Below, one piece after another: positions 26,080-35,213 of a stretch of 38,104 nucleotides of DNA. The notes under the pieces are model-generated. The model did no database searches and was not told the DNA's origin. It saw only the letters and a program-made list of their open reading frames with translations. Positions within the stretch are counted from its first letter, which is position 1; each line of letters starts with the position of its first letter. Source of the DNA: Flavobacteriaceae bacterium (GTDB taxonomy: Bacteria > Bacteroidota > Bacteroidia > Flavobacteriales > Flavobacteriaceae); contig CANBWX010000020.1 of NCBI GenBank assembly GCA_947373225.1, positions 1 to 38,104 on the forward strand. The letters run 5' to 3'. Both the position numbers and the translations under genes were made by a program.

Positions 26080-29000
26080 CTATTGTTTAATCACTTTGAT
26101 TGTTTTCGATTTCCCATCAGATACTACTTTTATAAAGTACGAAGATGTTGGAAGTTTTGATAAATCTATTTGAACTTCGGTAGCTTTTGGTTTATTGGTA
26201 AACAAAGTTTGACCTAACAAATTAATCACACTTACTTCGTCGATGGTTTTTGAATAATTGATATTCAATTTTCCAGTTGTTGGGTTTGGATACCATTGTA
26301 AATTAGTGATATCAAAATTATCTAAACCTAAACAAGCACCAACATTCGCTGTTATTGCCAATCTTGATGAACTCTCACACCCACTAATCGTTTGCGAAGC
26401 ATAATAAGTAGTTCCGTCGACTAATACTGTTGAATCAGGTATTACTGTTCCTAAAGTTGCAGCATCATACCAAATAATTCCTGTTCCAGTTACGTTTAAT
26501 AAACTTACCGTTTCACTGCCACAAAATGTTTGCGATGCAGTTCCAGTTGGGGCAGGAGTACCCACAGTTACACCTACTGGTACACGATTAGTAATACTTG
26601 CTAAAGTTATTTTTTCGACAGTATTATTCCCGTTATCTGCCACTAAAATAGAATCATCAGCTTGTATAGCAACTCCCATAGGCCAGTTAAATCCTGAACC
26701 TATACTAACGATATTCGACCCATCGGCATTCATGCGTTTGATCGCAGAATTATTAGAATCTGTCACAATAATTGAACCATCGGCTTGAACGGCAACTCCA
26801 ATAGGATTGCTAAATCCTGAACCTAGAGAAACAATGTTCGACCCATCAGCATTCATGCTATAGATGGCACTATTTCCATTATCTACCACTAAAATGGTGC
26901 CATCGGCCTCAACAGTAACCCCAGTAATCCAGCCAAATCCTGAACCAAGAGAAACAATATTAGACCCATCTGCATCCATGCGCTTAATGACATTATTATT
27001 TGAATCTGCCACTAAAATTTTACCATCGGCTTGTATGGTAACCGCAGAAGGATAACTAAATCCTGAACCAAGTAGAACAATATTCGACCCATCAGCATTC
27101 ATACGTTTGATGGCTTGATTATATGTATCTGCCACTAAAATAGTACCATCGGATTGTTCGGCAACTCCTTGAGGATAATAAAAGCCTGAACCAAGAGAAA
27201 CTACATTCGATCCATCGGGATTCATGCGTATGATGGAACCACTTGAATCAGCCACTAGAATTCTACCATCGGCTTGAACAGTAATTCCATTAGGATAGTA
27301 AAGCCCTGCTACGGGTAAATTGGTAGTAGTTTCAGGAGTTGTTTGAGCTGCATAATACGTCCCAGTAGCTAAAAGATCTGTCGGAGCTAAAGCTGTTTGT
27401 CCTTTGCTAGAAGCATACCACATTGCGGTAGTACTTGAAGTGCTTACTAAATCACTAGCCATAGCACCAGTACAAAGATTTTGTGTAGCTTCGCTAATTT
27501 TTTTAGCTGTAACCGCTAAAAGACTAGCACTTTCGCAACTTGTTAAAGTTTGTGAGGCATAATAAGTGGTACCGTCTATTAGGACAGTGGTATTGTCAAG
27601 TAAATTTTCTGCTGTTGGAGCATCGTACCATTTGATATTGGTACCACTCACGTTTAAATCTGCTAAGGTAATCGTTCCTGTATAAACTTGAGTTGATGCG
27701 CCCCTTGGAGCAGGAGTTGAATTAATTGTCAAAGCCAAGTTTTCAGTATCACAACCAGTTATAACCATATAATTTCCAGAATTGGTATAGGTATTTCCAT
27801 CAGCAGCCCAAACATAACTATTACAAGCAGTTATTGTCGTTGTGTTGTTGATAATTGGGTTAATCGTTATTGTAAATGTTTGTGGAGCACTATCACAAGT
27901 ACCATTATTAATAACAACCGTGATTGTTGCAACAATTGGAATTCCTGTATTGTTAACCGCTGTAAATGAAGGAATTATTCCAGTACCAGTCGCCGCTAAA
28001 CCAATTGAAGGGGTATCATTTGTCCAGCTTGAAACCGTTCCGTAGGTAGCTTCAACGTAAAGTCTTTTAGGAGTTCCTCCACAAGGGTCACCAAAAACAC
28101 CATTTATGGCAGAAACCATTGCTGAATTTTGACCTAAAACTAAACCTGATACAATTGAAACACTATTTGTTGCATCACAAGAACCCAACGTGAAATTACC
28201 ACAACTTCCATTTGGTGTACCATAACTTGCAAACGGAACAGCAGTAAATACAAATCCTGCTGGTGTAGTTAATTGTATATCTTGACCTTCATTTGCCATA
28301 CCACAAATTTTATTAGCAATAATAGGGTTTGTAACCTGATTGCTGCAGAAAACTTGGTTATCAATTGGATTTGGAATTGGAGTTGTGTTTATGGTCAAAA
28401 TCAAATTTTCGGTATCACAACCCGTCACCACTGAAAAATTACCAGAATTTGTATAAGTAATTCCATTTACTGCCCAAAGATAACTTCCGCAAGCTGTTAC
28501 TTTTGTTGTGTTGGTGGTACTTGGCGTAACGGTTACCGAAACTGGAGTTCTTAAACTTTCGCAACCTGATATTGAATTTTGAGTAACATAATAAGTACCT
28601 GTAGTTAATGCTGTTGAACCTGCTAAAGCTGTTCCGCCAGTTGCAACATCATACCATTTTAAACAACAACCAAAATTAACTGTTGTTGCCACTAAATTGG
28701 CAACTGTGGCTGCATCACAAAAAGTTTGTGCAGCAGCAGTTGGTGGTGAAGTTACATTTACATAAGCAGTATAGGCAACTCTTGCACTTTCGCAACCATT
28801 GCTATTTTGACTTAAATAGAAAGTAATATTAGCTGAAGTTGGAGAGATTACTGTGTTTACATCTAATGGACTGCCTCCTATAGCGTTGCTGAAACAACTA
28901 ACATTGGCATTGTTATTGAATTTTGAAATCAATGTTCCAATAGTAGCACCATCGCATAAGGTTCCGTTTATAGATAGATCTCTTGTGGGTACAGGCGTAG

Positions 29001-29829
29001 TAGTAACCGCTCCAGCCGTTACCCAGTTTGACGTTGGACCTGTCAGGGTAAAATTGTTTAATGTACCAGCGTTATTATTTCCGCTGGAATCTGTCAAAGT
29101 GGTATTGGCAGTATTATCGGCATTATCAACACCTTGATTGAATTGGTAATAAGCCAATAATCCTGTTTGACCCGCTTGTAATTCGCAACCCATTGTGTTT
29201 TGAATTTCGGTTTGTGATAAAGCACGATTCCAAATGCGAACTTCATCAACTGAACCTATAAGTACTTGATTACTAATGTATGGTGTACAGGGAGCAAAAC
29301 CGCCTAATTGCAACACATAATTATTATTCAAATCAATATTGGTGTTTTCTGGTGTTGTAGGTAAAAATTGTGCGTCTTGAACACCATCAACATATAATGT
29401 AAGTACGCCAGCATTTCGTGATATACTTATTTTATGCCAAACATTGTCACTTATAAATGTATTTCCGTTTAAAGAAGCGCTTGATCCTAAAACATTTATA
29501 TTTGAGGTTTCTACACTTATTTTGCCATTTCCTAAGCTAATACTAAGAAAATTATCATTATCACAAACTCCTCTCTTTGATAATACATAGTAATTTTGAA
29601 ATGATGTTTTAATTTGGAATTCAATTGTAAAGTCGGATGTCCCGAAATTTCCTAGACTCGAATTTATAGTGACGTTATCATTGGTACCGTCAAAATTTAG
29701 TGCGGCACCTGTTTGGCTAAATGCATTGTTGCCAAGTAAAATAAAAAGTACTAGCATTGCTAGTGTCTTTACCAAAGTCTTTATCCTAGAGAAGGAGTGA
29801 ATTGGTTTTTGAAGTAAGTTTTTTTTCAT
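26080..29829 (-). CDS. Large T9SS surface protein with LamG, Ig-like repeats and an NHL propeller
   Basis: This 1249-residue protein has a signal peptide (about 1-39, ending NAFSQ). A LamG/concanavalin-like domain covers about 40-230 (ALNFDGTNDNVTI, VDEVRIWNRALSQTEIQ). Repeated Ig-like modules of the type GCESLRTPVSVTV follow, with a duplicated unit ending TGCDTENLxLTIN. Six NHL repeats of 41 residues (YPxGVTVQADGxILVADS, IKRMNADGSNIVSLGSGF) then form one propeller, followed by another Ig-like module and a C-terminal T9SS type A domain (WYPNPTTGKLNI to KTIKVIKQ). No enzyme motif is seen; an adhesin or glycan/protein-binding role is likely. It is divergent from a TPR sensor kinase. Confidence 0.88.
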   Translation of the reverse strand: MKKNLLQKPIHSFSRIKTLVKTLAMLVLFILLGNNAFSQTGAALNFDGTNDNVTINSSLGNFGTSDFTIEFQIKTSFQNYYVLSKRGVCDNDNFLSISLGNGKISVETSNINVLGSSASLNGNTFISDNVWHKISISRNAGVLTLYVDGVQDAQFLPTTPENTNIDLNNNYVLQLGGFAPCTPYISNQVLIGSVDEVRIWNRALSQTEIQNTMGCELQAGQTGLLAYYQFNQGVDNADNTANTTLTDSSGNNNAGTLNNFTLTGPTSNWVTAGAVTTTPVPTRDLSINGTLCDGATIGTLISKFNNNANVSCFSNAIGGSPLDVNTVISPTSANITFYLSQNSNGCESARVAYTAYVNVTSPPTAAAQTFCDAATVANLVATTVNFGCCLKWYDVATGGTALAGSTALTTGTYYVTQNSISGCESLRTPVSVTVTPSTTNTTKVTACGSYLWAVNGITYTNSGNFSVVTGCDTENLILTINTTPIPNPIDNQVFCSNQVTNPIIANKICGMANEGQDIQLTTPAGFVFTAVPFASYGTPNGSCGNFTLGSCDATNSVSIVSGLVLGQNSAMVSAINGVFGDPCGGTPKRLYVEATYGTVSSWTNDTPSIGLAATGTGIIPSFTAVNNTGIPIVATITVVINNGTCDSAPQTFTITINPIINNTTTITACNSYVWAADGNTYTNSGNYMVITGCDTENLALTINSTPAPRGASTQVYTGTITLADLNVSGTNIKWYDAPTAENLLDNTTVLIDGTTYYASQTLTSCESASLLAVTAKKISEATQNLCTGAMASDLVSTSSTTAMWYASSKGQTALAPTDLLATGTYYAAQTTPETTTNLPVAGLYYPNGITVQADGRILVADSSGSIIRMNPDGSNVVSLGSGFYYPQGVAEQSDGTILVADTYNQAIKRMNADGSNIVLLGSGFSYPSAVTIQADGKILVADSNNNVIKRMDADGSNIVSLGSGFGWITGVTVEADGTILVVDNGNSAIYSMNADGSNIVSLGSGFSNPIGVAVQADGSIIVTDSNNSAIKRMNADGSNIVSIGSGFNWPMGVAIQADDSILVADNGNNTVEKITLASITNRVPVGVTVGTPAPTGTASQTFCGSETVSLLNVTGTGIIWYDAATLGTVIPDSTVLVDGTTYYASQTISGCESSSRLAITANVGACLGLDNFDITNLQWYPNPTTGKLNINYSKTIDEVSVINLLGQTLFTNKPKATEVQIDLSKLPTSSYFIKVVSDGKSKTIKVIKQ
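26600..27320 (-). repeat. Six tandem 123-bp units encoding NHL blades
   Basis: Within the large T9SS gene, a 123-bp (41-codon) unit is repeated six times. The DNA is visibly similar between units (for example ACTAAAATAGTACCATCGG-like and TTCGACCCATCAGCATTCAT-like blocks), pointing to duplication within the gene and a possible site of copy-number change. Six units would complete one six-bladed propeller. Confidence 0.85.
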
Positions 29830-29890
29830 ACTATTTTAAGGGGGGTTAAATTAAAACACAAAATTCAACCAATAAAAACTTGTATCATAT

Positions 29891-29951
29891 AGGGGGAAAC
29901 CCCTGTTCTTTATTAAAATATTTTTTATCGTTTTCAAATAAGATACTTTTG
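29891..29951 (+). promoter_or_regulatory. Promoter region of the TPR sensor kinase
   Basis: TACTTTTG at 29944-29951 is a perfect -7 box, 16 bp before the ATG. About 40 bp upstream, AGGGG-GAAA-CCCCT (29891-29904) is a small GC-rich palindrome in otherwise AT-rich DNA; it could also pair with AAGGGGGGTT in the leader of the divergent gene. Confidence 0.5.
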
Positions 29952-29967
29952 TTAAAAATTATTTGAA

Positions 29968-31959
29968 ATGAATATACCATTAGCACGTATCCTATCTATT
30001 ATAACTCTAATCTTTTTTTTAGGCTGTGGAGATAAAAAAGAAAATGAAGTTTTTAAAAAAGACCTACTTATTAAAGAAGATGCTACTAAAACATGGTTAC
30101 ATAAAGTAGAGAATTACAAAAAAAGTAAAAAATATTTTTTGGTTTTAAACAAGTATTATAGCCAAAAAATAAAAGAACACAGCTATATGAATGCTGCTGA
30201 AATTTTAGATATAGCTTGTGTGTATCTAGCAGATTCTTATGATTTTAATGAACCATTTATGGCAACAATCAAAGAATTTGATGCTAAATATAGAAAGGAA
30301 GTACCAGCTCTAAAAACCACTTTTGTAGATGCTTATTTTGCCAATTATTATTACGATAAAAATAATTTAAAAAAAGCAAGTGCTTATTTTAGAAACATAA
30401 CTTTATTAAAACCGAATGACTACAATAGTTGTTATAATATAGCTAGAGCTTATTACGATTTGTCATATATATATTATATAATGGGTAAGCAGAATTTGAG
30501 TTTAGATGCCAATCAAAAATCTTTTGAATACTTCAGTAAAATAGATAGTCCAAAAGGTTTAGCTTTTGTTTATTCAAACTATGCTAATATTTACTCAGCC
30601 GTTGGTGATAAAAAAAGAGCAGTAGAAAACGCTGACAAAGCTATAAAAGCCTACAAAAGTATCAATAATACCTATAATGTTTATATCGGTTTAATTAATA
30701 AAATTTCGATTTATGATTTTCTCAAAGATTCAAGAAAATCAGCACTTATTGATTCTACCTATCAGACTTTTATAGACAGTAAGGATGAAAATAAAATTTT
30801 AAAAATAAAAATATATGATTTTAAAGTTGAAAATTTAGTACAAGAAAACAAATTAAATGAAGCTAAAAAAATACTAGACGACTTAAAACCAATTGTTGAA
30901 GAAATACATTCTGATGATTTGACTCAAGAATACAAAGTAACTTTTGCGCTATATGAAATAAAGAAAAATCCGAATTACTCCAATTTTGGAGATATAAAAA
31001 AAGCATTACCAACATTAATAAAAAATCAACAATATGAAAAAGCCAATATGTTTTATGGTGTATTACAAAACAATGCAATTCAAAATAATGATTTTAAAAA
31101 TGCCTTGCACTATGAAGTAGAAAAGCAAATTATTGCAGATAGTATAGGGAATAACGCTACTAAAGGAAAAATCGCAGAATTAGAAACCATTTATCAAACT
31201 GAAAAAAAAGAACAACAAATTGCAATTCAAAAAACAACTATTATAAATAAAAACACAACAATAGGGCTTTTAACCTCATTGTTTTTAGGTTTTTTTCTAA
31301 TAGTTATCGTTTACATTACTTGGCAAAAACAGAAAAAGTTAAAACTAGAAAAGCAAAACGCTCAATTATATACCAAACAATTATTAGAAAAAACCGAGGA
31401 AGAACGTAAGCGTATTGCAAGTGATTTGCATGATAGTATAAGCCACGAATTGTTAAGTTTAAAAAATTTAATTGAGCAAAAAACAGATCTAACTAATCAT
31501 AAAATAGACCTAATTATTAACGATATTCGTATTATTAGTAGAAATTTGCACCCAATTATGTTTGACAAAATTGGGCTAAAAGCGACTATCGAACAATTGG
31601 TAATACGAACTCAATCTGTAAACGATTTTATGGTGACTTCCGATATTACGTATAATAATTCGCTATCTACAAACGATGAATTGCAAGTGTATCGCATCAT
31701 TCAAGAAGCATTATCAAATATTATCAAATATGCTGATGCTTTGGCAGCAAAAATAGAAATGTATGAAAAAAACAACTGTATTTATATCGAAATTAAAGAT
31801 AACGGAAAAGGATTTGATGTTGGTGAAACATTAAATGGAAAAAGCGCTTTTGGGTTGCATAATATTATCGAACGAAGTAGAGCCATTGGTGGGGAAGCAA
31901 AAATCACATCCGATAAAAACGGAACGATTGTTTCAATACAAATAAAAAATAAATCATGA
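29968..31959 (+). CDS. TPR-containing sensor histidine kinase (LytS/NarX-like HisKA_3)
   Basis: This 663-residue kinase begins with a hydrophobic segment ending in a lipobox (FFLGCGDKK, Cys20). Helical TPR-like repeats follow to about residue 420 (YSNYANIYSAVGDKKRAVENADKAI). One membrane helix (about 427-447) and a coiled coil lead to the HisKA_3 dimerisation motif with the phospho-acceptor His488 in RIASDLHDSISHELL, then a HATPase domain (NGKGFDVG, SAFGLHNIIERS). It overlaps the response regulator gene by 4 nt and clearly forms a two-component pair with it. The signal is unknown. A possible lipid anchor plus a transmembrane helix would fasten the TPR sensor at two points. Confidence 0.9.
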   Translation: MNIPLARILSIITLIFFLGCGDKKENEVFKKDLLIKEDATKTWLHKVENYKKSKKYFLVLNKYYSQKIKEHSYMNAAEILDIACVYLADSYDFNEPFMATIKEFDAKYRKEVPALKTTFVDAYFANYYYDKNNLKKASAYFRNITLLKPNDYNSCYNIARAYYDLSYIYYIMGKQNLSLDANQKSFEYFSKIDSPKGLAFVYSNYANIYSAVGDKKRAVENADKAIKAYKSINNTYNVYIGLINKISIYDFLKDSRKSALIDSTYQTFIDSKDENKILKIKIYDFKVENLVQENKLNEAKKILDDLKPIVEEIHSDDLTQEYKVTFALYEIKKNPNYSNFGDIKKALPTLIKNQQYEKANMFYGVLQNNAIQNNDFKNALHYEVEKQIIADSIGNNATKGKIAELETIYQTEKKEQQIAIQKTTIINKNTTIGLLTSLFLGFFLIVIVYITWQKQKKLKLEKQNAQLYTKQLLEKTEEERKRIASDLHDSISHELLSLKNLIEQKTDLTNHKIDLIINDIRIISRNLHPIMFDKIGLKATIEQLVIRTQSVNDFMVTSDITYNNSLSTNDELQVYRIIQEALSNIIKYADALAAKIEMYEKNNCIYIEIKDNGKGFDVGETLNGKSAFGLHNIIERSRAIGGEAKITSDKNGTIVSIQIKNKS

Positions 31960-32576
31960 AAATTCTCATAGCCGACGATCATCCATTTACTTTACAAGGC
32001 ACTAAAAGTTTTGTAGAATCTTGTGGTTATAAAGTAATAGACACATGCACTAATGGAATTTCAGCATTAAATTTAATACAACTTCATTTACCCGATATTG
32101 CAATTTTAGACATCAATATGCCTGGATTAGATGGACTTGATGTTGCAAATAAAGTACAGGAAAACAAGTTGAAGACTAGAATAGTTTTGCTTACGATGCA
32201 CAATGAAATGACTCTTTATAAAAAAGCAAAAGAATACGGAATTTATGGTTATATTCTAAAAGAACATGCTCAAACAGAGTTAAAAAAATGTTTAGAAGAA
32301 ATAATAAAAGGAAATTGTTATGTGAGCCAATACCTAGAGAATGATTTAATTGTAGATAATAAAAATGAGAATGATGAACTAACCAAACTAACATTGTCTG
32401 AAAGGAAAATTATAGAATTAATTGCTCAGCAAAAAACAAGTAAACAAATTGCCAAATTGCTTTTTTTATCTGAAAAAACAGTTGAAGGTCATCGAAGTAA
32501 TATTATTCAAAAACTTGAACTACCAAAAGAAAAAAATACATTGTTAATTTGGGCAATTCAAAATTTCAAACATTAG
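31956..32576 (+). CDS. NarL/FixJ-family response regulator
   Basis: This 206-residue protein has an N-terminal receiver domain with the acidic pair Asp7-Asp8, phospho-acceptor Asp52 (AILDINMPGLDG), a switch Thr in VLLTMH and the conserved Lys in YILKEH. A C-terminal LuxR-type helix-turn-helix follows (LTLSERKIIELIAQQKTSKQIAKL start). It shares a 4-nt overlap with the upstream kinase. The divergent T9SS surface protein gene is a plausible target, but no operator is recognised. Confidence 0.95.
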   Translation: MKILIADDHPFTLQGTKSFVESCGYKVIDTCTNGISALNLIQLHLPDIAILDINMPGLDGLDVANKVQENKLKTRIVLLTMHNEMTLYKKAKEYGIYGYILKEHAQTELKKCLEEIIKGNCYVSQYLENDLIVDNKNENDELTKLTLSERKIIELIAQQKTSKQIAKLLFLSEKTVEGHRSNIIQKLELPKEKNTLLIWAIQNFKH

Positions 32577-32583
32577 ACAATTT

Positions 32584-33846
32584 TTATGTTTTGTGTTTTT
32601 TCTTTTTTGCTGCCGGAAACAAAACATTGTTTAATATCAACCGATAACCAGGTGAATTAGGATGCAAATCCAGAACTGTTGCCGGATCGCCCACTCTGTG
32701 CTGGTAATCTTCTGGATCATGACCTCCATAAAAAGTAAACATTCCTTTACCTTTCTCGCCATGAATGTATCGTGCTTCACCATTAAGTTCACAGGTTCCC
32801 ATTATCAAAACATTCGATTTTATTAGAGCTGAGTCAAATGAAGTGGTTTGTCCCATAAATCCTTTGACTAATTGAGTATGATTTTGGCATAGCATACTTG
32901 GAATAGGATCCCATTTTGCCGAAAATTCCATCAAAGTAAAATAATCTTTATCCATAGGAATCACTCTTTTTTCGGTCATATCAATATCCGAAAATTCATA
33001 ATGTTCAGGTTTACGATCTAAAATAAAATCCTTGAATGCAAACGTATTTGTATAATTTATTTTAGTTTGATAATTGGCATCGCTCGCATCACCATCAAAC
33101 ATAGGTTCACAAATATCGACTCCATCAGCAGCTAAAGCAATATCAAAACTATCCGTTGCGGAACACATGGCAAACATAAATCCGCCCCCAATTACAAAAT
33201 CCCTTATTTTTTTGGCTACAGCCAATTTTTCTTCAGAAACTTTTTTATAACCTAATTTTGTTGCCAAAGCTTCGGCATCCTTCTTTTGCTCAATATACCA
33301 TGGCGAATTTCTATTGGAACCAAAAAATTTACCGTATTGACCCGTAAAATCTTCATGATGTAAATGAATCCAATCGTAAAGTATTAGTTGATCACTTAAA
33401 ACTTCTTCATCATATATAGAAGTAAATGGAATTTCGGCATAATTTAAAACTAGTGTTACAGCATCATCCCAAGGTTGTTTTCCTTTAGGAGTATAAACGG
33501 CAATTTTTGGCGCTTTTTCTAGTGCAACAGCTTCCATATTTTGTGAAGGACTAGATATTTCGGCAAGAATGCTAGCTTCTTCACTATCTGAAAGGATTTC
33601 AAAACTCACGCCACGAATTTGACATTCTTTCCGAATTTCAGGTGAGTCAGGCAATAAAAATGAGCCTCCACGGTAATTGAGCAACCAACTGGCTTTGTAT
33701 TTTTTTTCGATACACCAATAGGTTATTCCGTAAGCTTTTAGATGATTTTGTTGCGTAGTTTCATCCATTGGCAACAAAATAAAAGATGCCTTTGCAGAAA
33801 AGGAAATCAAGATTAGGATAATTATTAATACCTTTTTCGAAGCCAT
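32584..33846 (-). CDS. Conserved secreted protein of the family often labelled asparagine synthetase B
   Basis: This 420-residue protein has a signal peptide (about 1-20, ending AKASF). Its middle resembles a class I glutamine-amidotransferase-like fold (KIAVYTPKGKQPWDDAVTLVLNYAEIPFTSIYDEEV, then IRDFVIGGGFMFAMCSATD, a possible nucleophile-elbow Cys). The C-terminal part has HGEKGKGMFTFYGGHDPEDYQHR and a basic tail. I recall close flavobacterial relatives being named asparagine synthetase B, but no ATP-pyrophosphatase (PPi-loop) domain of AsnB and no N-terminal Cys2 nucleophile are present, so that name looks wrong. Function is unknown. It is convergent with the response regulator and 9 bp downstream of a small membrane-protein gene. 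Confidence 0.75.
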   Translation of the reverse strand: MASKKVLIIILILISFSAKASFILLPMDETTQQNHLKAYGITYWCIEKKYKASWLLNYRGGSFLLPDSPEIRKECQIRGVSFEILSDSEEASILAEISSPSQNMEAVALEKAPKIAVYTPKGKQPWDDAVTLVLNYAEIPFTSIYDEEVLSDQLILYDWIHLHHEDFTGQYGKFFGSNRNSPWYIEQKKDAEALATKLGYKKVSEEKLAVAKKIRDFVIGGGFMFAMCSATDSFDIALAADGVDICEPMFDGDASDANYQTKINYTNTFAFKDFILDRKPEHYEFSDIDMTEKRVIPMDKDYFTLMEFSAKWDPIPSMLCQNHTQLVKGFMGQTTSFDSALIKSNVLIMGTCELNGEARYIHGEKGKGMFTFYGGHDPEDYQHRVGDPATVLDLHPNSPGYRLILNNVLFPAAKKKKHKT

Positions 33847-33855
33847 TTTGATGTT

Positions 33856-34044
33856 TTAATTTTTTGCATTGTCCGTGTCAAAAATAGCTAAAAACAAGCA
33901 ATTTATACCATCTTCATTAGTTATTCTAAAAGTATTTTCCCTAACTAAAGTTGTTGTAAAAAGTTGATCAGTATCTTTTTTTTTGTTTAATTTTGTTAGA
34001 AGTAAAACTACTAAAAGTAATATTGTATATAAAAAATGATTCAT
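33856..34044 (-). CDS. Small single-pass membrane or exported protein, unknown function
   Basis: A 62-residue frame with an N-terminal hydrophobic stretch (residues about 4-16, FLYTILLLVVLLL), a basic NKKK segment and a polar tail. It stops 9 bp before the start of the downstream secreted protein, which suggests one message. No family is recognised; the length and composition leave some doubt that it is translated. Confidence 0.45.
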   Translation of the reverse strand: MNHFLYTILLLVVLLLTKLNKKKDTDQLFTTTLVRENTFRITNEDGINCLFLAIFDTDNAKN

Positions 34045-34293
34045 ATTTTGATAAAAATATAAGTTCTCAAATACTATTTTCTCAAAGAATAATTTCTAAG
34101 AATTAGAACAAGAAGATTTAACAACCCACTTAAATAATAAATATAGGAAAAGAAGTTGTCTCAAAAGGATAGCTTCTTTTTTTATTCGATAATAGGTAAA
34201 AAGTAAGGTTTAGAGTTTAACGGATAAGGGGATAATTCTTGTAGAAAATAAAATTTTGTGAAACTGATTATTTTTATGCTAATAATGGCGCAT
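34045..34293. other. Intergenic region with an orphan terminator-like hairpin
   Basis: No gene is seen. AAGAAGTTGTC (34150-34160) pairs with GATAGCTTCTT (34168-34178), with wobbles, and a T run follows on the plus strand. No plus-strand gene ends nearby, so it may be a relic or belong to antisense transcription. Confidence 0.5.
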
Positions 34294-34321
34294 AAAAAAA
34301 CCCAATCTTTCGGCTGGGTTT
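34294..34321 (-). terminator. Terminator of the thrS-infC-rpmI-rplT operon
   Basis: On the minus strand AACCCAGCC, loop GAAA, GATTGGGTT (34320-34299 region, one mismatch), followed by seven T (34300-34294), about 40 bp after the rplT stop. Confidence 0.85.
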
Positions 34322-34361
34322 CTATATAAGTAAGTAATCTTAAATTGAGTTGATAAAACGT

Positions 34362-34706
34362 TTATTTTACTTTATTAAGTATTGCTTTGAAAGCTACTGG
34401 GTGATTCATTGCTAAATCGGCAAGAACTTTACGGTTCAATTCGATGTTGTTTTTTTTGATTTTTCCCATTAGTTCTGAATAAGACATTCCTTCTAATCTA
34501 GCTCCAGCGTTGATACGTTGAATCCATAATGAACGGAAATTTCTCTTGTTCACTTTTCTGTCACGGTAAGCGTAGCACATTGCTTTCTCAACCGCATTTT
34601 TAGCAACTGTCCAAACGTTTTTACGACGACCAAAGAAACCTTTGGCTTGCTTCATTATCTTTTTTCTTCTTGCTCTTTTAGCAACTGAATTTACTGATCT
34701 TGGCAT
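34362..34706 (-). CDS. rplT: 50S ribosomal protein L20
   Basis: This 114-residue protein matches bacterial L20 throughout: [22 protein letters not shown] at the basic N-terminus, then [10 protein letters not shown] and [20 protein letters not shown]. It binds 23S rRNA early in large-subunit assembly. In many bacteria L20 also represses its own operon by binding the rpmI leader. It is the last gene of the operon, 172 bp after rpmI, with an imperfect inverted repeat between them and a terminator after it. Confidence 0.98.
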   Translation of the reverse strand: MPRSVNSVAKRARRKKIMKQAKGFFGRRKNVWTVAKNAVEKAMCYAYRDRKVNKRNFRSLWIQRINAGARLEGMSYSELMGKIKKNNIELNRKVLADLAMNHPVAFKAILNKVK

Positions 34707-34815
34707 AATTTTTCTGTTTTTTTTGTAGTAAGGCGACTTGAATTGAATCGAAAGTACTTAATGGCCCACTCCAAGGTTATTTTAAATTGTTTTAACCTAA
34801 AGAATATTTAGTCAA

Positions 34816-34876
34816 AAGTTTTTAAAGTCTAATGTCGAAAGTCTTTATGACCTTTGACTTTACAACTTTAAGACTT
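34816..34876. repeat. Imperfect inverted repeat in the rpmI-rplT gap
   Basis: AAGTTTTTAAAGTCTAATGT (from 34816, arm to 34841) pairs imperfectly with CTTTGACTTTACAACTTTAA (from 34852, arm to 34876). It begins two bases after the rpmI stop. AAGTC/GACTT-rich degenerate repeats of this sort are common flavobacterial intergenic DNA; an attenuator or mRNA-stability role is possible. Confidence 0.5.
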
Positions 34877-34878
34877 AA

Positions 34879-35076
34879 TTATAGAATTCTTAATTGTTGT
34901 TTGATGCTTTTCATATCTGTTTTGTGAACTAGCGCTGAGTGTGTCAAAGCTAATTTACGTTTTTTAGATTTCTTGGTCAAGATGTGACTTTTGAAAGCAT
35001 GTTTTCTTTTAATCTTTCCAGAACCAGTAACTTTAAATCGTTTCTTGGCGCTAGATTTGGTTTTCATTTTAGGCAT
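34879..35076 (-). CDS. rpmI: 50S ribosomal protein L35
   Basis: This 65-residue, highly basic protein matches L35: [40 protein letters not shown] centre and a C-terminal LL pattern (IKQQLRIL). It sits in the standard infC-rpmI-rplT order. The 137-bp gap to infC is unusually rich in GC hairpins. Confidence 0.97.
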   Translation of the reverse strand: MPKMKTKSSAKKRFKVTGSGKIKRKHAFKSHILTKKSKKRKLALTHSALVHKTDMKSIKQQLRIL

Positions 35077-35118
35077 TTTTTCCTAGTGTTTTAATTTATT
35101 CTTACTTACTTATCGTTT

Positions 35119-35212
35119 CCCCTCCCCAGCCCTCCCCAAAGGGGAGGGTGACGAGAAGTTATATTTGTTTCTCCTTTTTTTTGTTCCCCTCCTTCGGAGG
35201 GGTTAGGGGAGG
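35119..35212. repeat. Inverted pair of GC-rich REP-like hairpins between infC and rpmI
   Basis: One hairpin is CCCCTCC-TTC-GGAGGGG (35186-35202) with trailing TTAGGGGAGG (35203-35212). The other is CCCTCCCC-AAA-GGGGAGGG (35130-35148 on the plus strand) with leading CCCCTCCCCAG. They are versions of the same unit in opposite orientation, about 37 bp apart, starting one base after the infC stop. A related hairpin is at 38086-38102. On the mRNA (minus) strand the unit GGGGAGGGCTGGGGAGGGG (35137-35119) has four G runs. Confidence 0.8.
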
Positions 35213-35213
35213 A

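Noticed and set aside
26080..29829. Large repetitive gene as a polymorphic toxin or contact-dependent system
   Set aside because: Its C-terminus is a standard T9SS sorting domain, and no toxin domain or immunity gene follows.
34150..34183. Hairpin resembling the end of an insertion sequence
   Set aside because: No transposase, target duplication or matching second end is visible, so it is recorded only as an orphan hairpin.
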